In this document: one piece after another, positions 8,843 through 18,782 of the stretch
Layout: each line of letters starts with the position of its first letter
Position numbering within the stretch: position 1 is the stretch's first letter
NCBI RefSeq assembly: GCF_037893185.1
Contig: NZ_CP140772.1
Coordinates: 1,736,001-1,800,000 of the forward strand
Length of the DNA stretch: 64,000 bases
Direction of reading: 5' to 3'
Origin: Chitinophaga sp. 180180018-3
GTDB lineage: Bacteria > Bacteroidota > Bacteroidia > Chitinophagales > Chitinophagaceae
Translations under genes and position numbers: made by a program
Notes under the pieces: generated by a model
The model's input: the letters and a program-made list of their open reading frames with translations, nothing else
Databases searched by the model: none
What the model was told of the DNA's origin: nothing

Positions 8843-10282
8843 ATGAAGAAAAGAAACACATACATCCTCCTGCTGCTGGCATTTGTAATCGCAGGATCTT
8901 CCTGCAGCAAGAAATTCCTGGATGAAGAGCCGCCTACTTCCGTATCAGTGGAAAAAGGTATCCTGACGGAGAGCGATATGATGGAGGCTACAGCCGGGCT
9001 GTACAGGAACCTGGATAACTACTTCCTCTTTGGCCGCAATGCCATAGCATTTGGTGATCTGCTGGCAGATAATATTTATATCAGCAGTACCAACTCAAGC
9101 CGGCTATTGCAACAATACAGCTATACGTTTGTATCTTCCAGTCCTGAAGCGAAGTTGCTCTGGTCGCAGAGCTACTACAGCATCCTGCAGGCAAACCGGA
9201 TCATCGGGGCCAGTCTGAAGTTGTCCGACAACGTCAACCAGCTGAGAGGAGAAGCATACGCGATCAGGGCATTGTGTTACCTGAACCTCGTGAACTGGTT
9301 TGCCACGCCATATACCGTTAAGCCTGATGCCGACGGAGTGCCGCTGGTAACTGTTTCTACAGATGTGGGAGGCGCTTTTATTACTCCTGCCAGGAGTAGT
9401 GTGGCAAAAGTGTATGACCTCATTGTTTCCGACCTTGACAGTGCTTATAAGATCATGCCGGAAACAACACCAGCTATTCATGTGGCTAATTCCAACTTCA
9501 TCGCGCGTTATGCTGTAAAGGCGCTGCAGGCAAGAGCTTATCTGTATAAGGCAGACTATGGGAAAGCCCGTGATGCTGCGCTGCTGGTGGTGCAAAAAGG
9601 AGGATACACGTTAGCCGCAGATTCAACTGCATTCGCCACTTATTGGGGCTCCGCCATCGCGCGGACTGATAAGCAGGAATCTATTTTTGAGCTGAATAAT
9701 TCCGCAGCGGCTAATAACGGACCAGAGGGATTGGATTATATTTATTCCCGCAACGGGTTGGGTGATTTTCTGGCAACAGACGATACCTACGCCTTGTATA
9801 CTGCTTCCGACAAGCGAAGAAGTCTGATCATAGACGGCACCAGAGGTAGTAACCAGGCCTATATCGTCAACAAATACCAGAATGCTAATAAAACAGATAA
9901 AGATGAAGTGAAGCTGCTGCGATATGCGGAGGTGCTCCTGACCCTGTCGGAATCCTACGCCCGCCTGGGAGATGAAGCCAGTGCCCTGCAATATCTTAAC
10001 CAGCTGGCGCAGAACAGGGATGCTAAACAGAACGCCTATACGTATACAGGCAAAGCACTGGTAGATGCTATTATCAGGGAAAGAAGGAAGGAACTGGTAT
10101 TCGAAGGATTGCGGTTCTTTGACCTGACAAGAACCAACGCAGAGTTTACCCGGCAGGATATGGGTGTTAAAGCGTATGCCCGCTATCCGTTAGTGAAGAT
10201 AACCGACTTCAGGCGACTGCAACCTATTCCGGACGCGGAAACAGGAGCGAATCCGAATATTACGCAGAATTTTGGGTATTAA
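8843..10282 (+). CDS. SusD/RagB-type glycan-binding lipoprotein
   Basis: This 479-residue surface lipoprotein caps the SusC channel and binds ligand. The signal peptide ends at IAGSSCSKKFLDEEPPTSVS, with the lipobox Cys followed by the usual SusD N-terminus. Later hallmarks are AYAIRALCYLNLVNWFATPY (the first TPR-like helices), VLLTLSESYARLGD, and the SusD-family C-terminal block IIRERRKELVFEGLRFFDLTRT with LQPIPDAETGANPNITQNFGY. It is coupled to the SusC gene upstream and the lyase gene downstream. Confidence 0.93.
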   Translation: MKKRNTYILLLLAFVIAGSSCSKKFLDEEPPTSVSVEKGILTESDMMEATAGLYRNLDNYFLFGRNAIAFGDLLADNIYISSTNSSRLLQQYSYTFVSSSPEAKLLWSQSYYSILQANRIIGASLKLSDNVNQLRGEAYAIRALCYLNLVNWFATPYTVKPDADGVPLVTVSTDVGGAFITPARSSVAKVYDLIVSDLDSAYKIMPETTPAIHVANSNFIARYAVKALQARAYLYKADYGKARDAALLVVQKGGYTLAADSTAFATYWGSAIARTDKQESIFELNNSAAANNGPEGLDYIYSRNGLGDFLATDDTYALYTASDKRRSLIIDGTRGSNQAYIVNKYQNANKTDKDEVKLLRYAEVLLTLSESYARLGDEASALQYLNQLAQNRDAKQNAYTYTGKALVDAIIRERRKELVFEGLRFFDLTRTNAEFTRQDMGVKAYARYPLVKITDFRRLQPIPDAETGANPNITQNFGY

Positions 10283-10342
10283 GAGAATTACGAAACGGTG
10301 CGGAGATTAAATGGATTTAATAATAATATAGGTCAGGAAATA

Positions 10343-13030
10343 ATGTACAAGAGAAAAGGATGGATGCTATTGTTGTGGAGTTCCTTTGTTACGCTGCAGG
10401 TGTTTGCACAGGCAGGTGGCAAAGTAACGCCATTTATAAGACTGAAGGCAGATGATGCAAAGGTAAATGCACGCACTACCGAAATCGTGGGCGATAGTCT
10501 TAGATGGCTGGCATTGAAGGCCGGGGCTGCGGAAAAGAAAGATAGTACCAACATGCCGCCTGATGCGGTGTTTGAAGTGAGGGCACCACATGCAGGCACA
10601 TTCGAAATGAGCACCTACGCAATAGGCAGGACATTGCCTGAAGGAGTAAAAACGCCCACTTCTTTTATCTGGATACAGATAGATCATGGACGTCCTACAA
10701 AAAGAATCGTGCTCGATACCTACTATGGCTCTTCGCAGGTGGCTGGCCGGTTTGAGCTGAACGGAAAGAAACAGCAGGTGAAGATCTGGTTGCCCGAAGG
10801 GATACGTTTGGGAGAGGTGAGCTGGAAGGAGTATGTGCCTCCTGCAGTGCCGGAAGCCGCACGTAACTATGTGCCCAAAATAGTGCCTCCTGCAGGCAGG
10901 CCCCGGCTGTGGGTGAATGCAGAGAGTCTGCCGGTAGTGAAAGCAAGATTACATGCCGGCGAAAATGAGGCAGCCTGGGAGAAAGTAAAACAGGCCGCGT
11001 TACTGCCTTATCCGTTCAATTTTCAGCCCGACAGGGAAATGTTCTACGATGAAGCGCTGGAAAAAGCGGCGCAAACAAAAGCGTTCTATTACCTCATGAC
11101 GGGTGACCGGAAAACGGGCATGGAAGCGGTAAGACTTGTAACAGATTATCTTTCTGTACTCGAATTCGGTAATGTAAAATATGGCGATATTACAAGGGAG
11201 GTAGGGCGCGCTATTTACACCGGTGCGCTGGTGTACGACTGGTGCTACAACTTACTCGATGTAAAAGATAAACGTTCTCTTCGCAAGAACATGATGCGGC
11301 TGGCAGAAGATATGGAAATCGGCTGGCCTCCTTTTGACAACAGCGCCATCAACGGACATGGTAACGAAGCACAGGTAAGTCGGGATTTGCTGGCGATGAG
11401 CATGGCCATCTATGACGAAGATCCTTTGCCTTATCGTTACACTTCCTACATCATCCTGGAGCAGTTGGTACCCATGCGGCGGTTCGAGTATCAGTCGCCC
11501 CGCCACAACCAGGGTGTCGACTATGGTGCTTACCGCTTTGGCTGGGAAATGCATGCAGCATGGCTCTTCTACCGTATGACCGGCAGGCCTGTTTTCGATG
11601 ATAACATCAAAAATTTGCCGGAGTATTGGCTGTATATGCGAAGGCCTGATGGATTGATGCTCCCGGATGGGGATATGTTCAACGTAAAATCGCCCCAATA
11701 TCCCTATTACTGGAAGCAGCCGCAGACGATGTTGCTGTGCTATGCCTATTCCGGCAATCCGCTCATCAAGGGAGAATTCGAGCGGGAAGGAGGATTACCG
11801 GATAACCCGGTGCTGTTCCTCCTCGTGAATGATCCGGCATTGAAAGGAGAAAAGAGCGTGGCATCTCTTCCGCTTACCAAAGACTTCGGGCCGGTACTTG
11901 GCAGTATGGTAGCCCGTACCGGCTGGAATAATACGCCTGTCAGCAATGATGTTATTGCCGAGATAAAAGGCGGTGGCTATAACTTTGGCAATCACCAGCA
12001 TGCCGACGCAGGTGCGTTGCAGATTTATTATCATGGCATACAGGTGGGGGATATCGGATTGTATCTTTCCTATGGTCCGCCATACGATTTCAATTTCAAC
12101 AAGCGCTCTATCTCGCATAGCGTGATGCTGGCCAGAGATCCCGGAGAGAAGCTGCTGTTCCGCACGGAGGCCAATGATGGCGGTTCCAGATTCAGTCAGC
12201 GTTTTCCGGTAACGCCGGCAGAAGTGACCACCGATCCCTGGTTCAACTACGGACGGGTGCTTTCGGCTGATTTCGGGCCTTCGAAACAGACACCCGTTTT
12301 TAGCTATTTCAAAGCGGACCTGACGGCCGCCTATACGTCGAAGCTGAGTAGCTATTCCCGGGCATTCTGCTTTCTGAATCTGGGCCGGGAAGATGTACCG
12401 GCAGCCATTATTCTGGCCGATGACATGATAACATCCGATCCGGCATTTAAAAAATACTGGCAGATCAATACGCTGAAAGAACCGGTTCGCACGCCGGCTG
12501 GTTTTATTCTGCGGAATGAACAAAACGGCATCGCAGGAAAAACCTATGTGGAGATGCTGGTGCCATCGGCAGCAGACCGTGAAGCAACCATACTCAGCGG
12601 AGAAAAAGCCAACAGCACATTCGAATTTCAGTATAAAGTAAATTCTAACAAACCGGAAGCCAGCGCACACCGGATTATGGTATCGCCTGCTACGCCGGAG
12701 AAGAGGGATCGGGTTCTTACTGTCTTCCAAATGACGGCAGATAAAGTAAATCCACTACCGGTAAAATTCTATGAAACAGGCCCATGTTACATCGTCATTA
12801 TAGGAAACAGGGTAGTAGGCATGAGTTCCGCCACTGCTGCTATTGAAACCGGCTTTACGTTCAATATTCCGGAAACGCAGGAAAAAGAATATGAAGTAAT
12901 CCTGACCGGACTCGCCCCCGGTATTTGGCATGTACAAGAGAAGAATCAGGATTTCAGAGTTGATGAAGGAAAGAACACGTTGTACTTCAAAGCGGCTGCA
13001 GGAAAGTACACAGTGAGAATTACGAATTAG
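10343..13030 (+). CDS. Heparinase II/III-family polysaccharide lyase
   Basis: This 895-residue secreted enzyme probably cleaves a uronic-acid-containing polysaccharide by beta-elimination. The start at 10343 gives a clean signal peptide (MYKRKGWMLLLWSSFVTLQVFAQ); an ATG at 10298 would prepend 15 residues. An alpha/alpha-toroid domain spans roughly residues 170-480, including GVDYGAYRFGWEMHAAW with candidate catalytic Tyr. The heparinase II/III C-terminal region carries GNHQHADAGALQIYYHG (about residue 550), whose His-x-His-x-Asp-Ala-Gly pattern is diagnostic, then SISHSVMLARDPGE. The exact PL family and substrate cannot be assigned by eye. It is the enzyme of the SusCD operon. Its last codons and stop (ITN-stop) lie inside the left arm of a 49-bp palindrome. 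Confidence 0.85.
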   Translation: MYKRKGWMLLLWSSFVTLQVFAQAGGKVTPFIRLKADDAKVNARTTEIVGDSLRWLALKAGAAEKKDSTNMPPDAVFEVRAPHAGTFEMSTYAIGRTLPEGVKTPTSFIWIQIDHGRPTKRIVLDTYYGSSQVAGRFELNGKKQQVKIWLPEGIRLGEVSWKEYVPPAVPEAARNYVPKIVPPAGRPRLWVNAESLPVVKARLHAGENEAAWEKVKQAALLPYPFNFQPDREMFYDEALEKAAQTKAFYYLMTGDRKTGMEAVRLVTDYLSVLEFGNVKYGDITREVGRAIYTGALVYDWCYNLLDVKDKRSLRKNMMRLAEDMEIGWPPFDNSAINGHGNEAQVSRDLLAMSMAIYDEDPLPYRYTSYIILEQLVPMRRFEYQSPRHNQGVDYGAYRFGWEMHAAWLFYRMTGRPVFDDNIKNLPEYWLYMRRPDGLMLPDGDMFNVKSPQYPYYWKQPQTMLLCYAYSGNPLIKGEFEREGGLPDNPVLFLLVNDPALKGEKSVASLPLTKDFGPVLGSMVARTGWNNTPVSNDVIAEIKGGGYNFGNHQHADAGALQIYYHGIQVGDIGLYLSYGPPYDFNFNKRSISHSVMLARDPGEKLLFRTEANDGGSRFSQRFPVTPAEVTTDPWFNYGRVLSADFGPSKQTPVFSYFKADLTAAYTSKLSSYSRAFCFLNLGREDVPAAIILADDMITSDPAFKKYWQINTLKEPVRTPAGFILRNEQNGIAGKTYVEMLVPSAADREATILSGEKANSTFEFQYKVNSNKPEASAHRIMVSPATPEKRDRVLTVFQMTADKVNPLPVKFYETGPCYIVIIGNRVVGMSSATAAIETGFTFNIPETQEKEYEVILTGLAPGIWHVQEKNQDFRVDEGKNTLYFKAAAGKYTVRITN

Positions 13031-13142
13031 GAATATAGAATTAAGAATTAAGAGCGAAGATTTTAGTGGTTAGTAGTATTGTGCTATTAACTGCTAAAAT
13101 CTTCGCTCTTAATTCTTAATTCTATATTCCTAATTCGTAATT
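13018..13142. repeat. Long palindrome A (49-bp perfect arms)
   Basis: Arms 13018-13066 and 13094-13142 are perfect reverse complements with a 27-nt loop. The arm contains the family core GAATTAAGAGCGAAGATTTT. Just inside the arms, AGTGGTTAGTAG and CTATTAACTGCT extend the pairing imperfectly. The stop codon of the lyase gene (13028-13030) is inside the left arm. In RNA this would be a very long duplex, so it may end the lyase transcript or be a processing site. It is one of four related elements in the window. Confidence 0.93.
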
Positions 13143-13192
13143 TCATATCTTACCTGGCAACATTATCAACTAAAATATAGACATCATTAAGT

Positions 13193-13750
13193 TTGTCTGA
13201 GGGTGAAACACATATAAAAGAAGCGCTCCTTCTGCGTGTAGCGGATGGAGATGAGAAAGCATTCACACAATTGCTGGAAGCATATTCGGGCCTGTTGTAT
13301 GGTTTTGCCCTGCGGCATGGCATCGCCAGGGAAACAGCGGAAGAGTTGGTGCAGGATATATTTACCCAGATCTGGCAGACGAGGGAAAGTTTGGCAGAGA
13401 TCCGGAATTTCCGGACTTATTTGTATGTGATATCCCGCAATCGTATCCTGAATGAGGTAAAGAAGATGATCAGGGAGCGAAAGCGTTATCAGGAGTGGGC
13501 CACGTCGGTAATAGCAGGCAGCCCGGAAACAGATGGCCGGGAGAAGGAAGAACAGTTAAGTCTTGTGGATGCAGCTATTCATCAATTACCGCCCCAGCAG
13601 AAGAAGGTATGGACACTTAACCGCAGAGAAGGGCTTACCTATCCGCAGATTGCTGCAGAGATGGGGATTTCCAGGGAAACAGTAAAAACCTATTTGCAAC
13701 ATGCCAATGCCACTATTACCAGGTATATTGTTAGCCGGCAACAAGGCTGA
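13193..13750 (+). CDS. ECF RNA polymerase sigma factor (module 1)
   Basis: This 185-residue FecI/SigV-type extracytoplasmic-function sigma factor starts at a TTG codon: the in-frame stop at 13178 leaves no ATG upstream, and the usual N-terminus ALLLRVADGDEKAFTQLLEAY sits 10 residues in. Region 2 (LVQDIFTQIWQTRESL ... FRTYLYVISRNRILNEVKK) binds core polymerase and the -10 element. Region 4 (IHQLPPQQKKVWTLNRREGLTYPQIAAEMGISRETVKTYLQHA) is the -35-recognition helix-turn-helix. It precedes its FecR-type anti-sigma partner by 63 nt and an STN-containing SusC, so it should activate that transporter when substrate docks. Confidence 0.9.
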   Translation: MSEGETHIKEALLLRVADGDEKAFTQLLEAYSGLLYGFALRHGIARETAEELVQDIFTQIWQTRESLAEIRNFRTYLYVISRNRILNEVKKMIRERKRYQEWATSVIAGSPETDGREKEEQLSLVDAAIHQLPPQQKKVWTLNRREGLTYPQIAAEMGISRETVKTYLQHANATITRYIVSRQQG

Positions 13751-13813
13751 ATAAATCCCGAAAAAATTTTTTCTACCCATTACCCCCTTTTTTATTTTCC
13801 CGTTGTCCTTATT

Positions 13814-15034
13814 GTGAACCTATTAAAATATCAGGACTTGGAAAACCGGCTCGAATATTTATATAGACGATGGAATTCGCAGCAACTCACAAGCGAGGAA
13901 AGGGAAGAATATTTCTCCCTGCTGGAGCGGGTGGATGTAGATGAGGTGCTGGGGCCATTGATGGAAAAGAGCTGGGCAGCCGCCACGGACGACGGAGCTT
14001 TATCTCCCGAACAGCGGCGTACCATGGCGGCTGCGATATTAACAGGTAAAGAGCGTGTGAAACCGGCAAGGATGCGTTATCTGCGTTGGGTTGCCGCAGC
14101 TGCAGCGGTGTTGCTGCTGGCAGGAGTGAGCTATCGCTGGCTGGTGCCGGTATCCGGGAAACATACGGTTGCCCCGGTAGCCGATATCGCACCAGGTAGT
14201 AATGGAGCGGTGCTGACATTGGGAGATGGATCCAAAGTAGTACTGGACAGTGTAGCAGACGGTGTGGTGGCGCAGCAAAAAGGAGCTAATGCCGTCATGA
14301 AAAATGGTCAGCTGGCTTATCAAACGGAGGCTGCCGGGAAAGCCGGAGCGGAGGTAATATATAATACCGTGTCGACTCCCCGGGGAAGACAATTCAATAT
14401 GAAGTTGCCCGATGGTACAAGGGTATGGATGAATGCTGCAACGGTAATGCGCTATCCTACTGCGTTTTCAGGTAATGAACGGATCGTGGAAGTGACCGGA
14501 GAAGCTTATTTTGAAGTGGCACAGGATAAGAATAAGCCATTCAGCGTACGTTTTCTTTCTTCTGTAGAAGGGGGGAGAGAGGGGATTGTAAAAGCATTGG
14601 GAACGGAATTCAATGTTTGTGCTTATCGTGATGATCCGGCGGCGATGGTAACATTACTGGGTGGAAAAGTAATGGTACTGCCATCACCGAACAGTGAACA
14701 AAACAGTATTTTAACACCCGGCCAGCAGGCATCTGTATTTTACGGCAAATCCCGGAATGCAGGAATGACAGTACAAACGGCTGATACCGCCCGCGTAATG
14801 GCCTGGAAGAACGGCATGTTAAACCTGCATAACCTGAGTCTGACAGAAGTAATGAAACAAATATCCCGCTGGTATAATATAGATGTTGTTTATGAAGATA
14901 AAGTTCCGGAAATCACCTTCTGGGGCGAGATCAGCAGATCGGAGAACCTGTCAACTGTACTGAGTTTTATGGCAGAATCGGGCGTGAAGTTTAAAATAGA
15001 AGACGGAGGGAAAAAGTTAATCGTCGGAAAATAA
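13814..15034 (+). CDS. FecR-type anti-sigma factor / regulator (module 1)
   Basis: This 406-residue single-pass inner-membrane protein starts at GTG 13814. A cytoplasmic sigma-binding N-terminus is followed by a transmembrane helix (WVAAAAAVLLLAGVSYRWL, about residues 95-113). The periplasmic FecR domain follows (YNTVSTPRGRQFNMKLPDGTRVWMNAATVMRYP ... RIVEVTGEAYFEVAQDKNKPF), and then a C-terminal DUF4974 domain (LHNLSLTEVMKQISRWYNIDVVYED). By family knowledge it relays the state of the STN domain of the downstream SusC to the sigma factor encoded just upstream. Confidence 0.92.
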   Translation: MNLLKYQDLENRLEYLYRRWNSQQLTSEEREEYFSLLERVDVDEVLGPLMEKSWAAATDDGALSPEQRRTMAAAILTGKERVKPARMRYLRWVAAAAAVLLLAGVSYRWLVPVSGKHTVAPVADIAPGSNGAVLTLGDGSKVVLDSVADGVVAQQKGANAVMKNGQLAYQTEAAGKAGAEVIYNTVSTPRGRQFNMKLPDGTRVWMNAATVMRYPTAFSGNERIVEVTGEAYFEVAQDKNKPFSVRFLSSVEGGREGIVKALGTEFNVCAYRDDPAAMVTLLGGKVMVLPSPNSEQNSILTPGQQASVFYGKSRNAGMTVQTADTARVMAWKNGMLNLHNLSLTEVMKQISRWYNIDVVYEDKVPEITFWGEISRSENLSTVLSFMAESGVKFKIEDGGKKLIVGK

Positions 15035-15068
15035 TAATAACACAAAATCTATGTAGCAACGAACCCAT

Positions 15069-15088
15069 TTCCTGCAAAGAGGCAGGAA
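15069..15088 (+). other. Hairpin in the FecR-SusC gap (module 1)
   Basis: TTCCTGC (15069-15075) and GCAGGAA (15082-15088) form a perfect 7-bp stem with a 6-nt loop, 63 nt before the SusC start. No T tract follows. A CTGC-N6-GCAG hairpin also occurs in the equivalent gap of module 2. Confidence 0.45.
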
Positions 15089-15150
15089 GAAAACCTGTTG
15101 TTGCCATGTAACAGCAGGGTAACATTTATCAATCAAAGTAAACCTGATCT

Positions 15151-18100
15151 ATGCATTTGACAACCTGCAAGGGCTGTTCTCCTAAGGAGCGGCCAGGAAA
15201 ACTATTGAGAAAACCCGCAGCATTTATCATGCTTATATTTTGCCTGCAAATAAGCGTCAGCGGACAGTCTCAGATTGTTTCCATCTCGGGAAAAAAGATA
15301 CCCGCTGAAGAGGTATTCAATTCCATTAAAAAACAAACTTCCTATGCTGTAGTGTGTAAATCTTCCGTAATGAAGCATATCAGGCCGGTAGACCTGAATG
15401 TAACGGATATGCCCCTACGTAATTTAATGGACCTGACCCTGAAAGATCAGGGGTTGCAGTATACCATTGGAAAAGGATCGGTGTTTGTTTACCCCGACTC
15501 CATCGCTGCAAAGAAACAGCCCGCGGAGCCCGCGCCGGCTGTAAAAGCGCAGGAACCGGTAACTGGTAAAGTTACTGATTCAACGGGCGCCCCACTGGCG
15601 GGAGTAACGGTGTTTATCAAAGGAAAATACAGTTCATCTACCGTCACCGGTAAAACAGGCGCATTTTCCATCAACGCGGCGGAAGGGGATGTACTCGTTA
15701 TTTATAGCCCAGGATTTGCCACCCGGGAAATACTGGTTAAAAAAGGGCAGCCGATTCATGTAATGCTAAAGGTTGCTGAAAAAGCGTTGAACGAAGTGAT
15801 CGTAACCGGCTTCCAGCAATTGAATAAAGAAACATTCACCGGTTCGGTTGGCAAGGTCGACAAAGCACTGTTGCGTACCGCGGGTGTGGGAGATGTTTCC
15901 AAAATGTTGCAGGGCGCAGTAGCCGGCGTAGCAGTAGAAAATGTATCCGGTACTTTCGGTACCACACCGAGAATAAGGATCAGGGGAAGCGCTTCTATCA
16001 GCGCCAACCAGGAGCCACTTTATGTCGTGGATGGTGTTCCCATCACTTCTCCGGCTAACATTCAGCCCAATCAGCTCTATTCCGGCGATCCTGCTTCCCT
16101 GCTGGGATCAGCCATATCCGGATTGAACCCGGCCGATATCGAAGACATCGCCATTCTGAAAGATGGTTCTGCCACGTCGCTCTACGGTACCCGCGCGGCA
16201 AACGGAGTAGTGTCTATCACCACAAAGAAAGGAAAGAAAGGGCTGGTGAACGTTAACGTAGGATCTGCACTTACGCTGGGGATAAAACCTAATGTGGCAA
16301 CGTTTAACCTGATGAACTCAAAAGAACAGATGGATCTCTCCGCGGAGCTTTATCGTTTCGGATATCTTTCTGTGCTGAACTACCCCAGCAGCACCGGTGC
16401 TTTTACTGATATCTACAACCAGTATACCCAACGGCAGATATCGATGGACAAGGCGAACGAACTGCTGAACAAAGCCAGGGGAGTGAACACCAACTGGTTT
16501 GATGTATTGTTCAGAAACAATCTTGTGCAGGAACACAGTATTTCGATCGACGGAGGAAATGACCGTGCCACTTACTATCTCTCCGGCAGCTTCATGCACG
16601 ATGATGGTCAGGCGAAGAGTTATAACATGAACAGGTATACGGGAAATTTTCGTACAACCGTTAAGGTGACATCCAAACTCGACATCGACTTTATCACCAA
16701 TTTTACCTATAGAGACCAGCTGGCACCGGGAACATTCAACAGTACGGTGACCGACGGGCAGCTCACCCGTACCTTTGAGCTGAATCCATTCAGCTATGCC
16801 GCAAACACCAGCCGGGCAATGGTGCCTTACGATGAGAACGGCAACTATAAATACTATCTGCGTGATTTTGCACCATTTAATATTTTACAGGAGCTGAACG
16901 AAAATTTCAATACACTCAAGAGTCAGGAAATAAGAACAGCGCTGAAGCTGAATTATAAGATCACTCCGGATTTGCGTTATGAAGCCCTGATGTCGGCCAG
17001 GAAAACGGCTGCAGACTATAGCCATGTAATGACAGAAAGATCCAACGTGGCGGCAGCCTACAGAGTGGATAATCCGCTTTCTATTGCGAACATCAATACG
17101 TTGCTGTACAAAGATCCTGCTGATCCTTATGCTATTCCGCAAACCATCCTGCCCTCCGGAGGTATCCTCGATCAGCGTACCGCCAGAGGAACCTTCCTGT
17201 CTATGCGTCATGCGCTGAACTGGAATCATACTTTCAACATCATGCATACCGTGAATGTTTTTGGCGGTGTTGAAATAGGCAGCGATAAGGTGAACAGCAA
17301 CTACGTGCGTGGATATGGTTACCAGTATTATGCAGGAAGGATCATTTCTCCCAGCGTACTGGCATTAAAGCGTGCCATTGAAAAAGACGAGCAATATTAT
17401 ACAGAGAATTTTATAAGAGAAAATAAAACGGCCTTCTTTCTCAATACCAACTATGTATATGATAATAAATATATCATAGATCTGGCAGCGAGAGTGGATG
17501 GCAGTAACTTATTCGGATCCGGTACCCGCACCCACTTCCTGCCTAACTACAGTATAGGTCTTGCGTGGAACGTTGACCGGGAAAAGTTTATGGAGTCTTT
17601 GGACCCTTCCCGCAAGATCGACTACCTGAAGCTGAGAGGAAGCTATGCACTGAGAGGCAACGCCTGGCAGAGTTCTCCTGCCCTCGATGCCAGGTATAAC
17701 AATGCCTATCGCGGCGATCTGACGTATAATGAACTGGCCATACAACTTCGTTCTCCGGAATTGTATAACCTGAACTGGGAAAGAGATTACACTACCAGTG
17801 TAGGCGTTGACGTTGGATTATTCAATAAACTGACATTAACTGCTGAATATTATTCAAGATCCAATAAAGATCTGGTGGCAGAAAAGAATGTAGCCTATGA
17901 AGATGGTTTCAGCAAGAAAACGATCAACTGGGCAAGCATGACGAATAAAGGTATAGACGTTACCGTTGGGATTAAGAATATTGTGCGTACCAGGGACTTT
18001 CACTGGGATTTCAATGTACTGATGGGACAGGTGACTAACCGCGTAACGGATGGGGTATTTTCTCCCTTGCTGACAGTAAAAACATCGCCGGATGGATACG

Positions 18101-18771
18101 GCGCAGTAGGAAAGCCGTTGAGAGGATTGTATGCATACCGTTTTGCCGGACTGGATCAGGCCGGGCAGCCATTGTTTTATACCGGTACCAAAGGCGCTGT
18201 AACAGATAATATAAAGCTGACCTCTCAGGATGATTCACTGATTACCTATGTGGGATCGAGGGAGCCGACAATAACAGGATCCTTTACCAATTCATTTGCC
18301 TACAAAGCATTTGAGCTGAGAATATTTTTTACCTATAGCATGGGGAACAAAGTATTCAGAAACCCCATCGTGAGCAGAACGTACGACGACAATCTTGCTA
18401 CGCAGCGGGATGTAGCCGCCCGCTGGCGTATTCCCGGAGATGAAAAAATTACAGATGTGCCCGGACTGGTATCCAATATTCAGCAGGCATATTACAATTC
18501 GGCATTCATCCGGAAAGACTTTGCCTATAACCGCGGAACCCAGATGGTGGTGGATGCGAGTGTGCTCCGGCTTAGCGAAGTCAGACTCACCTACAATTGG
18601 ATACCTCGCAAAAAGAACGTGCTGAAAGGCGCGCAGTTTGCGCTTTCGGGTAATAACTTATATTTCTGGGCCGATAAAGATCTGAGAGGAGTGGACCCTC
18701 AAAGCATCGTTACTGGTATAAATCTGCCTAACCCAACTTCCTATTCATTCAGAATAAACGCCCAATTCTAA
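15151..18771 (+). CDS. STN-domain SusC/RagA-type TonB-dependent transporter (module 1)
   Basis: This 1206-residue outer-membrane transporter has a signal peptide (HTFIM-like hydrophobic stretch FIMLIFCLQISVSGQS). A secretin/TonB N-terminal STN domain (PAEEVFNSIKKQTSYAVVCKS ... LTLKDQGLQYTIGKGSVFVYP) contacts FecR in the periplasm. A carboxypeptidase-like domain (VTGKVTDSTGAPLAGVTVFI) follows, then the plug (LNEVIVTGFQQL, TPRIRIRGSASIS, PLYVVDGVPI, DIAILKDGSATSLYGTRAANGVVSITTKKG) and the barrel. Substrate is unknown; no glycoside hydrolase is in the operon, but a zinc metallo-lipoprotein is. It is followed by its SusD after 11 nt. Confidence 0.93.
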   Translation: MHLTTCKGCSPKERPGKLLRKPAAFIMLIFCLQISVSGQSQIVSISGKKIPAEEVFNSIKKQTSYAVVCKSSVMKHIRPVDLNVTDMPLRNLMDLTLKDQGLQYTIGKGSVFVYPDSIAAKKQPAEPAPAVKAQEPVTGKVTDSTGAPLAGVTVFIKGKYSSSTVTGKTGAFSINAAEGDVLVIYSPGFATREILVKKGQPIHVMLKVAEKALNEVIVTGFQQLNKETFTGSVGKVDKALLRTAGVGDVSKMLQGAVAGVAVENVSGTFGTTPRIRIRGSASISANQEPLYVVDGVPITSPANIQPNQLYSGDPASLLGSAISGLNPADIEDIAILKDGSATSLYGTRAANGVVSITTKKGKKGLVNVNVGSALTLGIKPNVATFNLMNSKEQMDLSAELYRFGYLSVLNYPSSTGAFTDIYNQYTQRQISMDKANELLNKARGVNTNWFDVLFRNNLVQEHSISIDGGNDRATYYLSGSFMHDDGQAKSYNMNRYTGNFRTTVKVTSKLDIDFITNFTYRDQLAPGTFNSTVTDGQLTRTFELNPFSYAANTSRAMVPYDENGNYKYYLRDFAPFNILQELNENFNTLKSQEIRTALKLNYKITPDLRYEALMSARKTAADYSHVMTERSNVAAAYRVDNPLSIANINTLLYKDPADPYAIPQTILPSGGILDQRTARGTFLSMRHALNWNHTFNIMHTVNVFGGVEIGSDKVNSNYVRGYGYQYYAGRIISPSVLALKRAIEKDEQYYTENFIRENKTAFFLNTNYVYDNKYIIDLAARVDGSNLFGSGTRTHFLPNYSIGLAWNVDREKFMESLDPSRKIDYLKLRGSYALRGNAWQSSPALDARYNNAYRGDLTYNELAIQLRSPELYNLNWERDYTTSVGVDVGLFNKLTLTAEYYSRSNKDLVAEKNVAYEDGFSKKTINWASMTNKGIDVTVGIKNIVRTRDFHWDFNVLMGQVTNRVTDGVFSPLLTVKTSPDGYGAVGKPLRGLYAYRFAGLDQAGQPLFYTGTKGAVTDNIKLTSQDDSLITYVGSREPTITGSFTNSFAYKAFELRIFFTYSMGNKVFRNPIVSRTYDDNLATQRDVAARWRIPGDEKITDVPGLVSNIQQAYYNSAFIRKDFAYNRGTQMVVDASVLRLSEVRLTYNWIPRKKNVLKGAQFALSGNNLYFWADKDLRGVDPQSIVTGINLPNPTSYSFRINAQF

Positions 18772-18782
18772 ATCATTCAGAC

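Noticed and set aside
13188..13195. TAAGTTTG as a -7 promoter box
   Set aside because: It overlaps the TTG start codon needed for the sigma factor, and no -33 element is at the right distance; probably chance.
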